From assembly GCF_964204865.1 (NCBI RefSeq), contig NC_135250.1, forward strand, positions 24,233,395 through 24,297,394: a stretch of DNA of 64,000 nt, in the 5' to 3' direction. Position 1 is the first letter of the stretch; each line of letters starts with the position of its first letter. A program made the translations under genes and the position numbers. The notes under the pieces were generated by a model. It did no database searches. It saw nothing but the letters and a program-made list of their open reading frames with translations, and was not told where the DNA came from. Source of the stretch: Styela clava (Eukaryota; Chordata; Ascidiacea; Stolidobranchia; Styelidae). Below, in pieces: positions 57,581-64,000 of this stretch.

Positions 57581-60500
57581 TGGTAGCAACGAATCCTCTA
57601 TTCTCACTCGATCAGGGTTGGGAGTAACTTCAGTGACATTCATGAGTGCCGCGGAGGAATTTGCTGTAATGATAATAGAAATTGGGTGAATTAGTCAAAC
57701 TGATGAAATTGTTGTAACACATCCAAGTAGATGAAAACTGTTTTAAAGCATAATACGTGAGTAAACTTTTAACTTACACATTAGCATATTTGCTGATTGG
57801 TTTCCTCTTTTCGGTGCTGCCTGAAAATGAAGTTTGAATTGCTATAATTCAGCGACTAAAAATTAGTATGTTAATCCATACATTACTTGTAATTCAACAA
57901 AGCTCGGTTAGCATCTTGAATCTAGATTTCAGCTTGAATGCCAACAACATGGGTAAAAAAGTAAGCTTCCTGAGAGCATTAGGATATGACAGAATTAATT
58001 TTGTTATGAGGTGCTCCACAGTTTTCACTCGAATTGTGACACAAAAATACAACGCAGAATGGCCTCATTTCATTTCAGGTTTTGATGCCTACTCATACTA
58101 AGCGTGGTGGACATGAATATTTGCTATACTTACTGCATAATTGTCTTCTCTTCCTCCAATCGCCGCAAACGATTTGTTTGGAAGACCTTTAAATGCTCGC
58201 AATAAAGTTCGAAAATTTGGTGTCGGTAATGCAACATTTAAACAATTGTTACCATTTGCCATTGCACAATCCGATTTGTGCCATTGTCTGTCCATCCCAT
58301 CGTCTCCTAACGTCCAATTTTCTACGGACATTCCGCAACTGCATTAGCAAAATAAGTGATGATATGTTGACGTAATGTAAATGTGCTGTTTCTAGACACG
58401 AAGTGGATCGTTTTGCTAATTCGCTGTTGGAATATTCTCCGCAAATGATGCACTGAATGATTTCAGTACGTATTGGCCGACAAAGCCTTCAAAAACTATT
58501 GATTTCGTTTTATTTTAAATTTCCAAATTTCTTTCATTTCTATAGGACACGCTATTTTACCCAAAATTGTCTTTGGGAACAATTGAATTGCGACGTACGG
58601 AAAAACTTTGTTCCGTTTCAATCGTCTGTCGAGGTATTCTGCAAACTTTTTACACAATTTGTGGCAAGGGGCCATTAATAAACCTTTTCGAATACTGAAC
58701 AGATGTTTTTTCTACGGATTTTAGGTATTTGAGTTATGAATGATATTACGGGTTTCAAAGTTATATGACACACTTGATTTCCTCTTGGTGTCCGATAGGC
58801 TCGGTGGTATAAATAAAACACTAAGCAAGTGCAGTTGCTTTTTTTAAAGAATAAGATATAAGTAAACGATTTGAGCCCTTGACATTGCCAACATTCATGC
58901 GATGTGAATATATGCAGATACCGATATTCATGAATAATTTAAGGTAATAAACGTTGTGGTATCTATATCGTTTGCGGAGCTAACTTTAAATTTGAAATCG
59001 TTGCTAAGTAAGATTGGGGATCAATGTCTCATGTACCCAATCAAATACTAAAAAAACAAAGCAAATTCAATTGCATTGTGTTTGAAGAATGAAACTATGA
59101 AGTAAAAATTACCTGAAGCACTTCACTCTATCTCTAAATCCCGTATAATACAGGCCGGCGGCCGCTAAATCGCCAATTTTCACCGGTACATTCAATGGAA
59201 ACTTTGAATATGTTGAGAGTCGATAAAATTCATCATAATGAGGCCCAGATGTGATATAAACACAACTTTGACCTAGAACACAAATGGAAAATGATAATAA
59301 TATGCATAACAGACAGAATCATAATACTCTCTTTTTAAATCTTGTTATCATCAGAAATTATATATTCTTTCTCAACTAGTTTTTGGGCACGAAATATATC
59401 TATAGATGGTATTACTAAATTATGTTGTTGTTGTTCTTAGAATTCTTTTGCCTTTTTTGTTGTCATGAAAAAAATCGCTTTTCTTTTTAATTACAGGAAC
59501 AGGTCTAGTGAAAAAAGATTGTTGTTGTCGCTAGAGAGCTGTTTCATTTTTTTCAAGAATTTTTGTGGGCTCTTTGGGATTCCTTTTTTTATGTGTGTGT
59601 GTGTGATGACGTCACCAAAATTAAAACCATTGCGGTCAATCGAAGTCGGGATAACTATCTAGTAATTAGCTATGCGTACTACTTCGTTTTGTGGTATTTA
59701 AACATTGCTTCCTTGTTTTATTTACAGGAGGGCAAATTAGTGTCAAGCTTAGCTTAAATTAATGACCGTACAAGGCGCATCTCTTGCTCCACTGTTTATT
59801 ATTCCGTCTGATTCTATTTCTCCGTCAAGACCACCAATTTGATTTCTAGATCTTTGAGTGACTAGAAAAACAATATTAATAAACTTATATAAAATAAGAA
59901 AAGATATGAGCAATTTAAATAGCGGCTAAAATCGAAATTTTGAAGAATAAATCAAACCACATTTTCTGCTTCTTTAGAATTAAACTCGTGAATTCAATAA
60001 TTTTGTCCGCGCCAACCATAGACAGCAAAGAGAATCTATGTCATATTCAACCTACGAGTTTATGAAAATACTTGTTGTGGACATTATCGAGTGAGATAAA
60101 TTCGAGAGAAATTTAGACAAAAGAAAAGAACGATATCGAACCAATCGAGAACAAATTTTCGAATTTTAATTGTATACCCTTGTTTCATTATAGATCTTTA
60201 TTGTTTCATATATCGCACGATACATATTATTATAGACTGAGATTCAAACAAAACATTCCCTCGTATGGTGAAATAATTTAAAATTGAAGCCTACGTCAAG
60301 GGGTGTGTCGAACCTATTGATTGAAATTTAATGGCGCAGGGGAAAATGGAATATATTGTTGTTCGTTTACATCGCCTTTGCTTTTATTGAAGTAAACACA
60401 TTGCCTAACCTAATGCATATAGTTAAATTGCCAGAATGGAAACTGAAATTAACCGCTAATTTTGTATTACTTACTGTCTGGTCTTGTAAAGCCAGCCACA

Positions 60501-60598
60501 CCAGCATCGTTTCTAGAAGTAGCGGCGGAGGGTGGGGTGTTCTCGTTAGTTACGTTGGACGATTCCGTCAAAGTGTAAAAGGAGTCTGCTTCTGACAT
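57581..60598 (-). CDS. BIR-domain (IAP-type) gene, spliced, C-terminus open
   Basis: Six exons join in phase: 60,598-60,475 (ATG in context ctaaaATG; MSEADSFYTL), 59,861-59,772, 59,272-59,113, 58,338-58,134, 57,820-57,778 and 57,663-57,581. The donor of exon 2 (CTT|gtacgg) was chosen because it gives the right phase; the others are standard gtaa sites. The first 70 residues are Ser/Thr/Asn-rich. Exons 3-4 encode one BIR domain: YDEFYRLSTYSKFPL, then LAAAGLYYTGFRDRVKCFSC, then GMSVENW and GDD. Cys-x2-Cys and the later Cys are present, but the zinc-binding His is not at its usual place (RQWHKSDC). After the BIR comes a unique region (NFRTLLRAFKGLPNKSFAAI). No RING or UBA was found. BIR proteins bind caspases or other partners, and several caspases lie in this window. 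The 3' end is unresolved. Confidence 0.88.
59410..59740 (+). repeat. dispersed repeat, copy 3 of 3, intronic in the BIR gene
   Basis: It shares layout with 33,640-33,930 and 46,340-46,620: a TTGTTGTTG start, CTAGAGAGCTG..TTTTT, GATGACGTCACCAAA and TACTACTTCGTTTT. It lies in intron 2 of the BIR gene, ending about 30 bp from exon 2, and could affect use of that exon's weak donor. Confidence 0.5.
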
Positions 60599-61050
60599 TT
60601 TAGTTCCCGTTTTCACTCTTGAATTCTTGCGACTTTCCAGATTATTTAATTTGACTCAATAAGCACACTGTACATATAATACACATCACATCATTTTATT
60701 GTTCACAAAAAGTTCATGCAATGCATCCAAAAACATGTACTTTCTCCCCATATTTTTCTACACAGAAAAAAAAGGGAAAAAAACATCAATTGACCCAAGG
60801 TAACATAATTTATAAAGATGAAAGAATGCATTTCAGTGTGAAAGGAGACGCGATAAACCAGTGATGGTTATCGAGCAGCGTCACCTATGAGGGTGTGAGT
60901 CTAATAAATCATACTGTGAAAACATAGCACGTGACTGTACTGTATGTCATTAGTGCGCAATAACTGAGCATAAGTAATTTTACACGTTGAACTACAGTAC
61001 AGTAGAAACTCGGAATTTGCCGGGACAAGACGTTGAAAAGTGGGACTGTC
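60599..61050. other. upstream region of the BIR gene
   Basis: This is the 5' side of the BIR gene (transcribed leftwards). No TATA box is obvious. 60,990-61,065 has a GGGACAAGACGTTG...GGGACTGTCCCGCC...GGGACG pattern that may be a short repeat end. Confidence 0.4.
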
Positions 61051-61054
61051 CCGC

Positions 61055-62037
61055 CTAAAGAGGGACGTATGGTAAGCCTATAGGCTGAAATGATTTTACA
61101 GTACCAACTCTTATTAACGAGGTCACATGATCATCGGTTAACTTTGATCGTTGAGAATGTTTGATCAATTTCAGGAATTCCTCCCTTATTTGTAACTTAG
61201 CATCACAAGCTCGGATAAAGTCCGCAAGTTGTGCAGTACCTGATATAGCACAAATTTCGGCAATAACTAAGGAAACATATTTAAAGTCAGCTGAAGCAGT
61301 TTTCTTTGTTCTTGAATTTGCACACATCTCATCAACTCTAGTAGCAACTAGAATTGTCAATGATAAACTTTTGAAAAAGTGCGTTTTCACAAAGCAATTT
61401 TATATGAAAGATCTATCAGTATTAGAGGCCGTCCGAGGCTGCAATCATCTGGCTAGGTTCATAGTTGGGTATAACAGTGGCAACGTTACTTTTAGAAATT
61501 TTTTTGAAGGTTTGTTGTTGATTTAGCTGTGCTGCTAACAGCAGAAGTTTCGTGGTTCGAAGTTGATCTTCAAATTTGTCCTATTGACTGTTGTGCTTGT
61601 CATTATAATGCATACAATTTATTCATTGTACTGAGGTGAAATGTGACAAATTAATGGTATGCTTCCAAATTTTGAGAAGAAACACAGAAATTGCAGAAAT
61701 ATTGCAACTCCCATTTTTCTTGTAAAATGCGACCTTCTTCATGTCCTTTGCATTTCTTCTCAATCTCTGAGGTGTTTTTTCTTTAGTATAAGTATTTTTT
61801 ACTAGCTTGAGGTGTATTCATAATTGAGTGAAAATGAGAACAAAAATATTTGTAAGTTCTCAAAACTACCTTCTGCAAATTGTCGTTTTCTGCGTGAATG
61901 ATCAATTTCACTTTGAAAAGTTTGAAAATGTATTAAATTAAGAAAAAAAATTACAAAATCTCAAAATTATTGTTAAGCGTTCGAGGGCCTCATTGGAAGT
62001 TCGCTGAGGCCCGCGGGCAACGAGTTTGACACCTCTG
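61055..62037 (-). pseudogene. hAT transposase relic (GTF2IRD2/ZBED-like)
   Basis: The minus-strand frame 61,390-61,055 reads FKYVSLVIAEICAISGTAQL, then ADFIRACDAKLQIREEFLKL. This matches the start of the hAT catalytic core in transposases related to GTF2IRD2 and ZBED5, where the pattern is FSLALDES...TAQL.IFIR. Here the usual Asp-Glu-Ser is replaced by Ala-Glu-Ile, so the acidic catalytic residue is lost. At 62,020-62,037 is the element's end (GTTTGACACCTCTG with GCGGGC beside it). The other end and the rest of the protein are missing. Confidence 0.75.
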
Positions 62038-62269
62038 TTCATTCGAATCGGACATTTCGGTCTTTCATATGTATAAAATCTTACGTTGGTCGAAGCAATG
62101 TTTCTACGAAAACGTTTTTCATATGGAGAGCGTTTCGTAGCTACAGTTTCTTCTGTAATCTGAAAGGCTCTTGCGTTGACAGTTGTTTATCCGCAAAAGA
62201 TATGTCGCTATAATTTCAGATGTTCTTTTTGCCGTGATCATTCGATAAAGATTTGGTGATATGTAGCCC

Positions 62270-62342
62270 CACATGTGAAATGTGACAAATTAAATGGTAT
62301 GCTTTCGAATTTCGAGAAATGCAGAAATATTGCAACTCCCAT
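62270..62342 (+). repeat. short duplicate of 61,640-61,715
   Basis: GTGAAATGTGACAAATTAA(a)TGG and AGAAATATTGCAACTCCCAT occur in both places. The copy ends exactly where the CAGGGGCGTAGCC element begins. Confidence 0.6.
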
Positions 62343-63275
62343 CAGGGGCGTAGCCAGGAATTTTCAAAGGGGGGGTTCTGAAATTTAGGTGTGTACGAAA
62401 TGTCGCCCAACTTGAAAATAGTATGTGTACCAGGTTAGGGTTCAGGTTGTGCGTCATCTTGGTACGAATACTTTCGGAGCGCTGAAATTTGTAATTGCCA
62501 AGTTTGACAGCAACAGGTGGTCTATGTGTGATACAGAATGTTTCTAGAAATCGAAACTGAATATGTCAGGATTTGCCAGGAATAAGGGAATCAAATGGAA
62601 ATTGCGGACTGAATGGATGTTTCTCCGAGCATCGACTTTCTTGTTTACTTCGGGACATTGGCCAATCAGCAAGATGCAAAGAGTGACGTGATTTCGCATC
62701 CGCTCAGACACTTTTCTCGCCGAGACTGATTTCAGGCGTCGTCGTACACATTACCTCGTTTTCGCGTTTTCGAAATCTATTCGTTAATTATTAGTTCTGT
62801 TTCGGATATTTAAATGTAAATCAAATAATTCAATGATCACTTTGCCTTCTTATAAGTTTCAGTTTAACTGCAGTAATAAAAAATTAGTGTAGAAATAGCT
62901 GTAGTGTAGCTAGTGTAGCAATAGACTATACTAGGCTAAAATTCTTCACCGGTACTTTTACAAAACAGATTGTTGAATGCTATGAATCAGAATAATGGTT
63001 TGAAGCAAAATACCCCATTTTACAGGCGCCAACTCGCAAAACCACTCTTTAAATAAGCACCTAAAATTTTGCGATGGTAAGGTATAGGAAGAAATTTACG
63101 GGGGTCAAAGGTCGGGGAAAGGTCCATAAATCGCCTTATTCAGTCACAATCACGTCGCTTCTACTTGACGGCATCCGGAACCATAAAGTTTTATGCGCTT
63201 ATTCGGCGCGTGGCAAGTCGCGCCGCGCCTATTAGTCGTCGTTTTCACACATTCCAAAGGGGGGGGGGGGGGGGG
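62343..63275. mobile_element. hAT-type element with CAGGGGCGTAGCCAGGAA end
   Basis: The left end CAGGGGCGTAGCCAGGAATTTTC is the sequence also found at 8,247. A MITE scrap of the ACCAAGATGGCG family (62,385-62,490) lies inside. 62,630-62,720 and 62,955-63,170 match the hAT fragment at 5,081-5,805. At the right, a run of 17 G (63,259-63,275) follows ATTCCAAAG; a clear inverted terminus was not found, so the right edge is uncertain. Confidence 0.55.
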
Positions 63276-63885
63276 TGCTGGCTTTCTATATTTTTGGTCG
63301 GGAGTATATGCTAACTAAATAGGTTTAATAAAAAACTAAAAACGGAATGAGGAATCTATTACCCTAGGTTGGCTCTCGCTGATAACTAATTATTAATGTT
63401 ATGGCCGAACTATATAATTCCTGTCGGGTGTTTTTTTGCAACCAGCCAAACAGTATTACAAAAAATGCTGCCTATATGTCAGAAAATTACACTCCCGTAT
63501 CTCAAAATTTGGTAAAATTCGATAATCAATCAGTCTGCAGTTGTTTTATAAACATAAATTTAAAAAGAAAGCTGACCAATTCAAACAGATTTTCGACTGG
63601 ATATGGAAGGGAAAATACCACAATTCTTGCTTGCTATGTCCGCAGGTTGTGTCTGTCGGTGACAATCTAAAGCGGCATTTTCTCTTTATGGCCCTTCCTC
63701 CGTTATGAAGAGTTTGAAAACTTATAGACTAAACTCAGTGAAATAGCTTATATTTATTGCTTGTGGCATACCTTTTTATTGGTTGAATATGCGATATTAT
63801 CGCCAACCCAAGAAAACACATGTATATAAGGTTAAAAGCGGAATATATCAAGCCTGGATCAGACATGGTTTAGCACTTAATCGGG
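63276..63885. other. nothing recognised
   Basis: An 89-codon open frame (63,401-63,670, +) begins MAELYNSCRVFFCNQPNSIT. It has no known domain, no supporting splice sites and no homologue in the window, so I do not call it a gene. Confidence 0.35.
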
Positions 63886-63907
63886 TGTGAAAAATTTTAA
63901 ATACCCC

Positions 63908-64000
63908 ATGGCCTGGGATACAAACTCATGTGGCCTGGCTCTGAATTTGATGTAGCCTGGCCCTATTTTAGTGGCCTGGCCCCGAAGACAAATAGTGCGT
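63908..64000 (+). repeat. minisatellite of GGCCTGGC units, runs to the window edge
   Basis: TGGCCTGG or AGCCTGGCCC recurs at 63,909, 63,931, 63,954 and 63,971, separated by variable AT-containing spacers of 8-17 bases. The array is probably cut by the window end. Confidence 0.55.

Noticed and set aside
61161-61526. 121-codon plus-strand frame
   Set aside because: It is antisense to the hAT transposase relic, which gives a recognisable protein on the minus strand.

Overview
The window looks like a piece of an AT-rich animal nuclear genome. It has spliced genes with GT-AG introns of a few hundred bases, true caspases with fused p20 and p10 parts, a BIR-domain (IAP-type) gene, a TPR gene, a BEL/Pao LTR retrotransposon and many hAT-type elements with 8-bp target duplications. 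I see no bacterial operon features. An invertebrate is likely; an ascidian-like tunicate is plausible but cannot be proved from this sequence.

The theme is a small cell-death gene neighbourhood. Two single-exon caspases look intact: 27,192-28,379 (+) and 37,836-38,999 (-). A third, 43,447-44,266 (-), keeps both catalytic residues but lacks its N-terminal part. Four further loci are broken: 3,368-4,395 (-, frameshifted), 13,810-14,302 (-, p10 only), the head-to-head pair at 47,467-47,895, and 50,859-50,972 (-, p10 tail). They fall into two subfamilies. One keeps both arginines that normally bind the P1 aspartate. The other (3.4-4.4 kb and 37.8-39.0 kb) has leucine at the second of these positions. 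On the minus strand at 57.0-60.6 kb lies a spliced gene with one BIR domain, the fold used by inhibitor-of-apoptosis proteins. Between them a TPR gene (31.8-35.5 kb, +) has a partial inverted copy at 51.0-52.5 kb.

Layout: 0-3 kb holds hAT elements. 3.4-4.4 kb is a caspase pseudogene. 4.5-13.2 kb is repeats and hAT debris, including a complete 1.56-kb hAT-type element. 13.8-14.3 kb is a caspase fragment. 15.4-18.8 kb holds two foldback (giant hairpin) elements. 19.2-24.5 kb is a decayed hAT element split by a deleted BEL/Pao element with two LTRs. 27-35.5 kb holds an intact caspase, its duplicated 3' flank with a retroposed U1 snRNA, and the TPR gene. 37.8-44.3 kb holds two more caspases around a tandem duplication. 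45.5-54.5 kb holds caspase fragments, the inverted TPR-gene copy and hAT MITEs. 54.7-60.6 kb holds a small unrecognised ORF and the BIR gene. 61-64 kb is hAT relics.

Much of the layout comes from segmental duplication. A unit made of a caspase, about 2.5 kb of 3' flank and the 5' part of the TPR gene recurs in both orientations, so one copy often preserves the empty site of an insertion in another. Working together as caspase substrate-cleavers, IAP-type inhibitor and TPR adaptor is an inference from domains and proximity, not something the sequence shows.
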